Shown piece after piece: positions 8,083-15,006 of a stretch of DNA of 64,000 bases. Below the pieces are notes generated by a model that did not search any database, was not told the origin of the DNA, and worked only from the letters and a program-made list of their open reading frames with translations. Each line of letters opens with the position of its first letter. The first letter of the stretch is position 1. The translations under genes were made by a program, and so were the position numbers. Origin of the DNA: Flavobacteriaceae bacterium (GTDB lineage Bacteria; Bacteroidota; Bacteroidia; Flavobacteriales; Flavobacteriaceae); NCBI GenBank assembly GCA_013214065.1, contig JABSPK010000004.1, forward strand, positions 248,001-312,000, written 5' to 3'.

Positions 8083-8162
8083 CCACAAAGCAACTGATGA
8101 CCAAAGGATTACATCATATAAATGTTGGCGAAAGGGAACTTTGGGCCTTGAAAGGGAAAGAA
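8083..8162 (-). promoter_or_regulatory. promoter with tandem AAAGGGAA operator, copy B
   Basis: AAAGGGAA occurs at 8131-8138 and again at 8151-8158, 20 bp apart, with GGCCTT between. CATTTATA and TTGCTTTG (minus strand, 8093-8086) follow at the same distances as in copy A. The nearer repeat is 87 nt from the cytochrome lipoprotein start. The block lies in the gap shared with the divergent LytTR regulator gene at 8247, so it could serve in autoregulation as well. A short CCGATC/GATCGG hairpin (8187-8204) lies between operator and regulator. Confidence 0.7.
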
Positions 8163-8246
8163 GTTGTTTGAAAAGGGTGCCTAAAACCGATCATTTTCGA
8201 TCGGCATACATTTGAACGGCAATCGAGGTTTTACTATTTTGGACGC

Positions 8247-9359
8247 ATGCGAAAAGACCGCTTGTACTTTTTTACCTTTTTGGCGATTACCTGCATCTTT
8301 ATTTTGATTGCCGGAATTTCAATTCGCTCAATTATCAAGGTCAGTGCGAATGAACTGCTCAAGACCCAATTGGAATCGAGCAAACGGGAAGCGAAAGAAG
8401 TGGCCACCCTCGTCGGTATGCAACTGGCGAACGGGATGAATCGGGATAGTGTGGTCGCTATGGTACAGAAAAGCATCGAACATACCGATATCGAGAACGG
8501 TTTTATTTGCATGTTCGATTGGTCGGGCAAGGAAATCTGCCATCCAGATATCACGAAAGTAGGGCAGCAGATCAATCCCCAGCAATCTTCGGTATCGTCG
8601 ATTGATGGTGAAATGACCTCTGAAGATTTTTATGACCTCTTGGTAAACCGCCGGAACGTGGGCGGGTTACTTGATTTCAAGGAAGAGGATAAAGAATCGG
8701 AGATCATTTACCTCTATCCTGTAGCGAATTCGGATTGGATCATCGCGGCGCATGCCAACACCGAAAAGATCACCTCGCAAATCGGTGCGCTGCGTGGAAA
8801 ATTCTACACCATCTTCAGCATCATGGGTTTTGCCATCATTTTATGTTCCGTCATTTTGGTGCGGTTGATTGGAAGTTCTTATGAAAAGCGGTTGGAAGCC
8901 AAGAACCAAAAACTCGAAGACGAGGTAATCAATTTGGCCAAGCTCAACAAAGACCTTGACAATTACCAACAACGGGTGACCGAGACGGATCCCGATGCGA
9001 AGAGCGAGGCCACCGATAAGGGCAAGAAGCGGTTCTTGACTTATGTCCGCAACGAACTAAGACCCATTTCGACCGAAGAGATCGCCTATATTTTTATGGA
9101 AAGTACGGTGACCTACGTCGTAGCGATCAATGGGGCACAATCTACTTCGAATTCCAGCCTTGATGAGCTGTTTTCCCATTTGGACGACACCCATTTTTAT
9201 AGGGCGAACAGGCAATTCATCGTCGCGATTTCGGCCATTCGAAAGATCATTAAATACGGAAACAACCAATTAAAATTGGTCGTCGAACCCGATTCGGATT
9301 TTGATATCATCATCAGCAAGAACCGGGCAGCCGAATTCAAGCAGTGGTTGAATTCTTAA
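8247..9359 (+). CDS. membrane-tethered Cache-LytTR transcription regulator
   Basis: 370 residues. Membrane helices at about 7-25 and 186-207 enclose an extracytoplasmic region that looks like a single Cache sensor (GFICMFDWSGKEICHPD near 85-101 and YLYPVANSDWIIAAHA at 155-170). A coiled coil (209-244) joins it to a C-terminal LytTR DNA-binding domain (263-368, with the block THFYRANRQFIVAISAIRKI). There is no kinase or receiver domain, so a periplasmic signal would be passed straight to DNA. It is divergent from the cytochrome lipoprotein operon, and the operators at 8131 and 5449 have the spacing that LytTR domains use. Family and topology are well supported; target genes are inferred. Confidence 0.85.
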   Translation: MRKDRLYFFTFLAITCIFILIAGISIRSIIKVSANELLKTQLESSKREAKEVATLVGMQLANGMNRDSVVAMVQKSIEHTDIENGFICMFDWSGKEICHPDITKVGQQINPQQSSVSSIDGEMTSEDFYDLLVNRRNVGGLLDFKEEDKESEIIYLYPVANSDWIIAAHANTEKITSQIGALRGKFYTIFSIMGFAIILCSVILVRLIGSSYEKRLEAKNQKLEDEVINLAKLNKDLDNYQQRVTETDPDAKSEATDKGKKRFLTYVRNELRPISTEEIAYIFMESTVTYVVAINGAQSTSNSSLDELFSHLDDTHFYRANRQFIVAISAIRKIIKYGNNQLKLVVEPDSDFDIIISKNRAAEFKQWLNS

Positions 9360-9362
9360 GTA

Positions 9363-10025
9363 TCAATACTCCGCCTTCAAGGTTTTGATGTCGGCAATGA
9401 GCTGCGCTATGGCGGTCTTGTTCAAGCCATTGTAAATACCCCTGATGTGCTTTCGTTTATCGACCAAGATGAAATTCTCGGTGTGCAGAAAACCGGATGC
9501 CTCTTTGGAAAGCCCTAAATCCTCATCTACAAAATAGGCGTAATGCCCCAAATCATAGATAGTGCTTCGATCGCCAGTTACTAAATGCCATTTACCGGAC
9601 TGCACACCCTTGGTATCGGCATAGCGCTTTAAAACAGGCACGGAATCGTACAAGGGGGTTACCGAATGCGAAATCAATATGATTTCCTGATCGGATTCAA
9701 ATGCTTCTTGAACCAATTGCATGTTCGCCGTCATTTTAGGGCAAATGCCCGGGCAACTTGTGAAAAAGAAATCCGCAACATAGATTTTATCCGCAAAGGT
9801 GTGCTCCGTAATCGTATCGCCCAGTTGATTGATCAATTCAAAATTGGGGATGCGGTGCATCCCCCGGATCGAATCGCTGTTTTCTTCCAACCAAGTCGGG
9901 GTGAACGACGGATCATTGTAATAAGGCAAAACGGCCACGCGACTTTCTTTTCGTAGTGCTGTCCGCTCTTGGCATCCCCAAGAAACCAAAACCAGTAGGA
10001 GCATGCTATTTCTGAACCACTTCAT
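9363..10025 (-). CDS. SCO1/SenC family lipoprotein
   Basis: 220 residues from ATG 10025, with a signal sequence and lipobox (LVLVSWGC, Cys18). The thioredoxin-like SCO domain carries the copper site CPGIC (Cys91, Cys95) and the conserved His181 in GFLHTENFILVD. SCO proteins deliver copper to the CuA site of cytochrome oxidase or act as thiol-disulfide reductases. The start at 10052 would overlap the previous gene further and lacks a clean signal peptide. It is the last gene of the minus-strand operon that begins with the EF-hand gene, and its stop nearly touches that of the LytTR gene. Confidence 0.9.
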   Translation of the reverse strand: MKWFRNSMLLLVLVSWGCQERTALRKESRVAVLPYYNDPSFTPTWLEENSDSIRGMHRIPNFELINQLGDTITEHTFADKIYVADFFFTSCPGICPKMTANMQLVQEAFESDQEIILISHSVTPLYDSVPVLKRYADTKGVQSGKWHLVTGDRSTIYDLGHYAYFVDEDLGLSKEASGFLHTENFILVDKRKHIRGIYNGLNKTAIAQLIADIKTLKAEY

Positions 10026-10554
10026 CTTCCAATTCGTAACAGAGGTTCGCACGTTTCATTCCAAAGAACCGGCCGTTTCTAGCCTCATAGTTCACGTATA
10101 GTTTGCCGGTTTCAAGCCAAGCCTGTTGCAGGCCCTCCTCCTTACCTTGATTGAAATGCATCAATCGGGCCAGTTGCCCATTCGGATACCATCGTTTTTG
10201 TACGCCATGACGTACGCGATCGACATAATTCGATTCAGAACTCAAATACCCATTGGGCCACCAGGTCAATGAAGTTCCTTCTAGGCGGTTTGCCTTGTAG
10301 GTCTTTTTGCTTGCCAATGCCCCATCTTCGTACCAGCTGAAAGCGGTGCCTTGGCGCTTGCCCTCAATGAAGGGGATTCGTGATGCCTCTTGGCCATTGT
10401 GATGCCAGCTCAGGGCTTGACCGTTAAACGGGCTGCCTTTGTAATGCCAAACACCCAGTTGTTTGTCTAAAACCAAGGTCGAAGCATCGATTCTAACAAA
10501 AGATCGGTTGCGGTTTGGGGCCTGTCCGTCGGCATCGCCTTGTGGTGCCCTCAA
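10006..10554 (-). CDS. YwqK-like MORN-repeat protein, N-terminus uncertain
   Basis: About 182 residues with at least four MORN/YwqK-type repeats (GSPFNGQALSWHHNGQ, GKRQGTAFSWYEDG, NRLEGTSLTWWPNG, RHGVQKRWYPNGQ). Relatives in this phylum usually begin with a lipoprotein signal; this one has none. The only start in the open frame is a TTG at 10554. A better-placed ATG at 10578, 4 bases after the YHYH stop, is followed in the same frame by a TAG at 10566-10564. The 5' end may thus be damaged, or the TTG is used. It overlaps the SCO gene by 20 bases. Function unknown. Confidence 0.65.
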   Translation of the reverse strand: MRAPQGDADGQAPNRNRSFVRIDASTLVLDKQLGVWHYKGSPFNGQALSWHHNGQEASRIPFIEGKRQGTAFSWYEDGALASKKTYKANRLEGTSLTWWPNGYLSSESNYVDRVRHGVQKRWYPNGQLARLMHFNQGKEEGLQQAWLETGKLYVNYEARNGRFFGMKRANLCYELEDEVVQK

Positions 10555-10582
10555 CGTTACGAACTAAATCAGGCCCATTACG

Positions 10583-11356
10583 CTAATTGATACTGCTAGG
10601 AGTGCCTTGGTAATCCCCTGGAAAAATGACATAATATTCATTGAGGTATAACTCATTTTGAATGTGGTAGTGGTATACGGGTTCATCGGAATGCTGGGTC
10701 AATCCGAAATGCCCGCCCGAGGCATCAAGGTCGGTCGGGTAATCACCGCTTTCAAAACACTTTCTTCCATATACAAAGAAGCCATCGGCAAGAATCCCGA
10801 TAAGGGCATCGTCGTCGTCAGACCAAGCTTTGGGTTCCAAATGATAATGGTAGGCCGAAGGCCCGATATGGCCGCCACTCCAATCAAGACTCCCCGCGGC
10901 GCCGCTCAATGGCCCATTTCCTTCTTGGTCATTATAGATCGCCGCTCCGCTGACGGCGATGCCGATGGCCCCGAGATTGGTCGATGTACTGTTCGCCGCT
11001 AGTTGGGGATCTGATGGAACTACCAAAGTCGCCGAGCCATTGAAATTCGGGATAATACTCGGGGTCAGGGCCACATCCGGTTCTTCACGATACAGGGCAT
11101 TGCCCTCGCCCCAATAGACGGTCTCATGGTTTGGGAAACCCGTAGTTTCTATCACGACATTGGTGCCGTCAAGGTAGATCGTGGTTTCGTTTTCATCGAA
11201 TTCCGCGAAAGCGGCACTCAGGGTCCCACTCGAAATATCGTCATCGGAGCCCGTGGCATCGTCATTCCCCAACAGGGGGTCTTCACTGTCTGAACTGCAG
11301 GCCAACGCCGCCAAAAGCAATAGGGCGACACTGAAAATCATCGATTTGTTCTTCAT
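10583..11356 (-). CDS. YHYH-domain lipoprotein
   Basis: 257 residues: signal peptide, lipobox (LLLAALAC) and an acidic linker, then a YHYH domain. Two copies of the YHYH motif are visible (AYHYHLEPKAW and PVYHYHIQNELY), with DGFFVYGRKCF and DLDASGGHFG between them. The His-rich motifs suggest metal binding, but the family has no proven activity. It lies 11 bases after the EF-hand gene and 28 bases before the YwqK-like frame. YHYH proteins often occur with SCO-type genes, as here. Confidence 0.85.
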   Translation of the reverse strand: MKNKSMIFSVALLLLAALACSSDSEDPLLGNDDATGSDDDISSGTLSAAFAEFDENETTIYLDGTNVVIETTGFPNHETVYWGEGNALYREEPDVALTPSIIPNFNGSATLVVPSDPQLAANSTSTNLGAIGIAVSGAAIYNDQEGNGPLSGAAGSLDWSGGHIGPSAYHYHLEPKAWSDDDDALIGILADGFFVYGRKCFESGDYPTDLDASGGHFGLTQHSDEPVYHYHIQNELYLNEYYVIFPGDYQGTPSSIN

Positions 11357-11367
11357 CGGTGTCGTTT

Positions 11368-11664
11368 TTAATTACGGTTCGGTCTTTCCCTACGTTTCGG
11401 TTTGGGGGCCTTCTCCAATTCTTCCCTTGAAATAAAACCGTCTTCGTTCGTATCGACCTTGTCGAAGTCCCTACTAAGGGGTCCTTTCACCTCCTTTTTG
11501 GAAAGTTTGCCACCTTCATTGGTGTCAAGGTGTTCGAAAATCTCATCGACTGTTGGTGGCTCACGCCGCTCTCTATCTCCATTGTTTGCCTGCGCCATGA
11601 GGGTGCCACTGGCGAAAAGGAACACCAAGGTGGATGCTACTAGCTTCATACTGTTTGTTTTCAT
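11368..11664 (-). CDS. exported EF-hand protein
   Basis: About 98 residues: a signal peptide (LVFLFASGTLMAQA) and two EF-hand loops. The second, DTNEDGFISREE, is canonical; the first, DTNEGGKLSKKE, has Gly at one calcium position. A basic, Pro/Arg-rich tail follows (KPKRRERPNRN). It probably binds calcium in the periplasm. Start choice is unclear because a 21-bp tandem repeat supplies in-frame ATGs at 11685 and 11664, and 11649 is also possible. It heads the EF-hand, YHYH, YwqK, SCO operon and diverges from the ECF sigma gene. Confidence 0.75.
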   Translation of the reverse strand: MKTNSMKLVASTLVFLFASGTLMAQANNGDRERREPPTVDEIFEHLDTNEGGKLSKKEVKGPLSRDFDKVDTNEDGFISREELEKAPKPKRRERPNRN

Positions 11665-11702
11665 GATTACTCTGTTTGTTTTCATGATTACTCTGTTTGT
11701 TT
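11651..11702. repeat. 2.5 copies of a 21-bp tandem repeat at a start codon
   Basis: The unit (plus strand 11651-11671 and 11672-11692, then a 10-base partial copy) spans the ATG and the A-rich leader of the EF-hand gene. The copies are identical and 21 is a multiple of three, so each brings an in-frame start. It looks like a recent slippage event. Confidence 0.85.
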
Positions 11703-11792
11703 AATTAGATGGAGATCGGTTAAAAAAACTTGCGCTTTGACTGCATTTTTTTGAAATCCTTTTATTTTGTAGCCACCTAAGACCATTGACTT

Positions 11793-12374
11793 TTGGAGGA
11801 CAAGGACTTTTTGGACGCTTTGATCGCACAGAAACAGGAAGCCTATGCCAAGCTTTTGGATACCTATCAAAAAATGGTGTTCAATACCTGTTTGTCGTTT
11901 GTTCCCAATGCTGAGGACGCCGAGGATATCGCCCAAGAGGTTTTTGTTGAAGTGTACCGCTCCATAAAGAAATTCAAGGGTGACGCGAAGCTTTCAACCT
12001 GGATCTATCGCATTTCGGTAAACAAGTCGTTGGAGTTCATCAGGAAAAAAAGTGCGAAAAAAAGATTTGGGTTCATGCAGTCGATATCAGGCGGCGTGGT
12101 GCCGATCGATCGATCAGGATATTTTACCGAATTCGATCACCCTGGCATATTGATGGAGCGCAAAGAGCAGCAAGAAATCCTGTACAATGCCATTGACAAA
12201 TTACCCGAAGCGCAAAAAGTGGTCTTTACCCTGAACAAAATCGACGGATTGAGCTATAAGGAAATAGCCGATATCACGCAGAAAAGTATTCCATCGATAG
12301 AATCCTTGTTGTTTCGCTCGCGAAAGAACTTAAAACGAATTTTAACGGCATATTATAAAAAAGAAGGTAGGTGA
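11793..12374 (+). CDS. ECF RNA polymerase sigma factor
   Basis: 193 residues of a sigma-70 family ECF factor. Region 2 has YQKMVFNTCLSFVPNAEDAEDIAQEVFVEVY and STWIYRISVNKSLEFIRK. Region 4 has LPEAQKVVFTLNKIDGLSYKEIADI and SIPSIESLLFRSRKNLKR. The frame opens with a TTG at 11793 and no ATG is available, so the start is a TTG. The next gene is a probable anti-sigma factor and the third a periplasmic metal-sensor-like protein, so the trio resembles a Cnr/CpxP-style envelope stress unit. It may also act on the divergent EF-hand operon. Confidence 0.9.
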   Translation: MEDKDFLDALIAQKQEAYAKLLDTYQKMVFNTCLSFVPNAEDAEDIAQEVFVEVYRSIKKFKGDAKLSTWIYRISVNKSLEFIRKKSAKKRFGFMQSISGGVVPIDRSGYFTEFDHPGILMERKEQQEILYNAIDKLPEAQKVVFTLNKIDGLSYKEIADITQKSIPSIESLLFRSRKNLKRILTAYYKKEGR

Positions 12375-12428
12375 CGCAAGGTTTTGATGTATCGTGCATC
12401 TAAATACGTAGAACCACCAACAAAAACC

Positions 12429-12746
12429 ATGGATGAAAAAAAAACTACACCACAGTTGATCGAAGACCTCTTGGATTCGGCCGATCAGGTCGACCGCGTT
12501 GAGGTGCCCCCGTTCTTCAAGCACAAGGTATTGCAACGGTTAGAGCAGGAAACTCACCCCGATGAAGCCCCTCCCATCCCTTATGGCTGGTTCACACCCA
12601 AAATTCAAATGGCGACACTCGTCTTATTTGTGTTGATGAATGTAGGCGGCCTTTGGATATACAGCAACGCCAATGAAGCCGAAGAACTGCAAACTTTTGC
12701 CGAAAACTTCGGTTTGAGCACGTCAGAAGACTCCATCTTAAATTAA
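12429..12746 (+). CDS. probable anti-sigma factor, single-pass membrane protein
   Basis: 105 residues from ATG 12429. The N-terminal cytoplasmic part is polar (PQLIEDLLDSADQVDRVEVPPFFKHKVL), one membrane helix lies at about 55-75 (MATLVLFVLMNVGGLWIY), and a short acidic tail faces outward. No domain is firmly recognised. Size, topology and position straight after an ECF sigma gene are typical of anti-sigma factors. The longer frame from 12384 adds 15 residues without a better ribosome site. Confidence 0.6.
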   Translation: MDEKKTTPQLIEDLLDSADQVDRVEVPPFFKHKVLQRLEQETHPDEAPPIPYGWFTPKIQMATLVLFVLMNVGGLWIYSNANEAEELQTFAENFGLSTSEDSILN

Positions 12747-12751
12747 AGGCA

Positions 12752-13222
12752 ATGAAAAAGAACGTATGGCTCCTAGTATTGCTGGTCTTTTTGATGGTCA
12801 TGAACAGTGTTTTGCTGTATTTGGTATTGCGTGAACCGGATCGCGGACCCAAACGACCGCGGGAATTCATCACGGAACGCCTTGGTTTCGATGAAGCCCA
12901 GCAGCTTGAATTTTCTGAAATCGAAGTAGCCCATCGAGCGCAAATGCAACGTATAGACGAACGCTTCGTCAGCTTGCGTGCCCAATTGTTTTCCGATATC
13001 GGTGCACGACCCAGGGCAGAGGTCTCCCAAGATTCCTTGATCGGTCTGATTGGATCGGTTTCGGCAGAACGTGAGCTGGAACTGCGGTCGTATTTCAAGC
13101 AGATCGAGGCGCTTTGTACCGATCGGCAAAAACGTGAATTACAGCATATAATCAACGGGGCCTTACGCCCGGGCCCGCCGGGCAGACGACCTCCACGCAA
13201 TGGTCCGCCACCCCCGCGATAG
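12752..13222 (+). CDS. Spy/CpxP/CnrX-like periplasmic metal-sensor protein
   Basis: 156 residues. A signal-anchor at 5-26 is followed by a mostly helical, charged domain (FDEAQQLEFSEIEVAHRAQMQRIDERF, then RELELRSYFKQIEALCTDRQKRELQHI) as in the periplasmic heavy-metal-sensor family. The C-terminus is Pro/Arg/Gly-rich (GPPGRRPPRNGPPPPR). Such proteins hold the anti-sigma factor in check or act as small chaperones. It starts 5 bases after the anti-sigma gene and a strong terminator follows. Confidence 0.75.
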   Translation: MKKNVWLLVLLVFLMVMNSVLLYLVLREPDRGPKRPREFITERLGFDEAQQLEFSEIEVAHRAQMQRIDERFVSLRAQLFSDIGARPRAEVSQDSLIGLIGSVSAERELELRSYFKQIEALCTDRQKRELQHIINGALRPGPPGRRPPRNGPPPPR

Positions 13223-13251
13223 CACCAACGCCAATGGCACGTTTAAATGAC

Positions 13252-13287
13252 AAAGTCCTGGAATTCCGATTCTTGGACTTTTTTTTG
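13252..13287 (+). terminator. rho-independent terminator after the sigma operon
   Basis: AAAGTCC (13252-13258) pairs with GGACTTT, starting at 13275, and the stem runs into a T stretch up to 13286. It ends the ECF operon 30 bases after the last stop. Confidence 0.85.
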
Positions 13288-13387
13288 GTCCTTTACCGTA
13301 TTAAGAAAATTTTAGCATAACTTAAGGCGTAATGTTAAAAAAAGGCTTGCGACCTACTGCCAAGCAACTACGAGAACCACCAACACC

Positions 13388-15004
13388 ATGAAAAACAACC
13401 TGATCGAAATCGCTAAGATTTCAACCCTTAAAAGCAAACAACCCACCTATGCCCTTGTCCAGAATACCGACTTGGTCATTGTCAAACACGAAACGGGCAT
13501 TTCGGTCTTATACGGTAGGTGCCTTCACCGTGGGGCACTGATGGCCGATGGCCACGTGGAAGGTAGTAATCTGATCTGTGGGGTGCATGGTTGGGATTAC
13601 CGCTACGATACCGGGGTCAGCGAATACAATAACAGTGAAAAGCTACATAAGTTTCAAGAATATATCGAAGGGGATGCCTTGATGGTCGATGGGGATGAAA
13701 TCGCCCAATTTGAAATCGATCACCCACAACCTTTCGATCGTGAGGCGTATTTGGGCCTTTATGCCGATACCCATCCTGAAGAAACCGAACCGTTTACGGG
13801 CTATATCAAAGAGTTGGCCAGAAATGGATTGAAGCACATCGGACACCATGGTTTTTCGGCTTCGATGGGCGTAGATCGTACCACCTTGCCCCAATGGAAA
13901 GACATCCAGTTTTTACCGGCCCAATTGGCTTCGAGGCCTTTGTTGGACCATGAAGCGGTGGCCACCCAAGTGACCATTGGGTCTAAAGCAAAGAAACCGT
14001 TGCAACTTGACATCCCGATTTTCGTAAGTGACATGAGTTTCGGGGCCCTGTCACGCGAAGCGAAGATCGCCCTTTCGAAAGGAGCTGAAATGGCCGGAAC
14101 GGGCATTTGCTCCGGTGAAGGCGGCATGCTGCCTGAAGAACAACAAAACAACTCCAGGTATTTCTATGAATTGGCTTCGGCCCAATTCGGATTTTCTTGG
14201 GACAAACTTGATAACGTACAGGCGTTTCACTTCAAAGGAGGACAAGGAGCGAAAACCGGAACCGGAGGGCATTTGCCGGGCACCAAAGTCAGCAAAGAGA
14301 TCGCTGAGGTCCGTGGATTGAACGAGGGGGAAACGGCCATTAGTCCGGCTACCTTTCCGGATTTTCATGGAGTCGATGATTTCAAGGCCTTCGCCCAAAA
14401 AGTCAGGGAGCGCACCGGGGGCATACCCATTGGATTCAAAATCGCGGCCAGCCATATCGAAAAGGACATCCAATTCGCACTCGATGTCGGTGTCGATTAC
14501 ATCATTCTTGATGGCCGTGGTGGCGGAACGGGTTCTGCCCCGACCATACTTAGGGACAATATCAACGTACCGACCATACCGGCATTGGCCAGGGCCCGAA
14601 AATACTTGGACAAAGTAGGCGCAACAGACGTGACCTTGATCATTACCGGCGGATTGCGGATCGCTGAAGATTTCGCAAAAGCCATGATGATGGGGGCCGA
14701 TGCCATAGCGGTTTCCAATTCGGCCATCCAAGCCATAGGGTGCTTGGGCATGCGTGCTTGTGGTTCGAACAACTGTCCGGTAGGGATCGCGACACAAAAA
14801 GAGCATTTACGGCAACGATTGATCATCGATGCCTCAGCCAAACAATTGCATAATTTCTTTTCGGCGACTGCCGATTTGATCCGGGTCGTGGCACGTTCGT
14901 GTGGGTATGACGATATCAATAAATTCAACGCAGATGATTTGTCCACCTACGATATCGATATCCATCGCTTGACCGGAATTCCATATGCAGGGGTAAATCC
15001 GTAA
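13388..15004 (+). CDS. Rieske domain fused to FMN-binding glutamate synthase-like domain
   Basis: 538 residues in two parts. Residues 1-100 are a Rieske [2Fe-2S] domain with ligands CLH (45-47) and CGVH (64-67). From about 150 onward it is a glutamate synthase (GltB/GltS) FMN-barrel domain: DIPIFVSDMSFGALSREAK, GTGICSGEGGMLPEE, KGGQGAKTGTGGHLPG, LDGRGGGTGSAP, and the cluster motif CGSNNCPVGIATQ. No amidotransferase domain is present, so it is not a normal glutamate synthase. FMN oxidoreductase chemistry fed by a Rieske centre is the best reading; the substrate is unknown. It is the first gene of a tight operon with two more Rieske fusions. Confidence 0.85.
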   Translation: MKNNLIEIAKISTLKSKQPTYALVQNTDLVIVKHETGISVLYGRCLHRGALMADGHVEGSNLICGVHGWDYRYDTGVSEYNNSEKLHKFQEYIEGDALMVDGDEIAQFEIDHPQPFDREAYLGLYADTHPEETEPFTGYIKELARNGLKHIGHHGFSASMGVDRTTLPQWKDIQFLPAQLASRPLLDHEAVATQVTIGSKAKKPLQLDIPIFVSDMSFGALSREAKIALSKGAEMAGTGICSGEGGMLPEEQQNNSRYFYELASAQFGFSWDKLDNVQAFHFKGGQGAKTGTGGHLPGTKVSKEIAEVRGLNEGETAISPATFPDFHGVDDFKAFAQKVRERTGGIPIGFKIAASHIEKDIQFALDVGVDYIILDGRGGGTGSAPTILRDNINVPTIPALARARKYLDKVGATDVTLIITGGLRIAEDFAKAMMMGADAIAVSNSAIQAIGCLGMRACGSNNCPVGIATQKEHLRQRLIIDASAKQLHNFFSATADLIRVVARSCGYDDINKFNADDLSTYDIDIHRLTGIPYAGVNP

Positions 15005-15006
15005 TC

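Noticed and set aside
8187-8204. CCGATC/GATCGG hairpin upstream of the LytTR gene as terminator or riboswitch
   Set aside because: A 6-bp stem without T run and without conserved loops; kept only as a possible binding site.
14051-14806. A 251-codon minus-strand frame inside the Rieske-FMN gene
   Set aside because: It is a shadow of the conserved FMN domain; no start context or family match.
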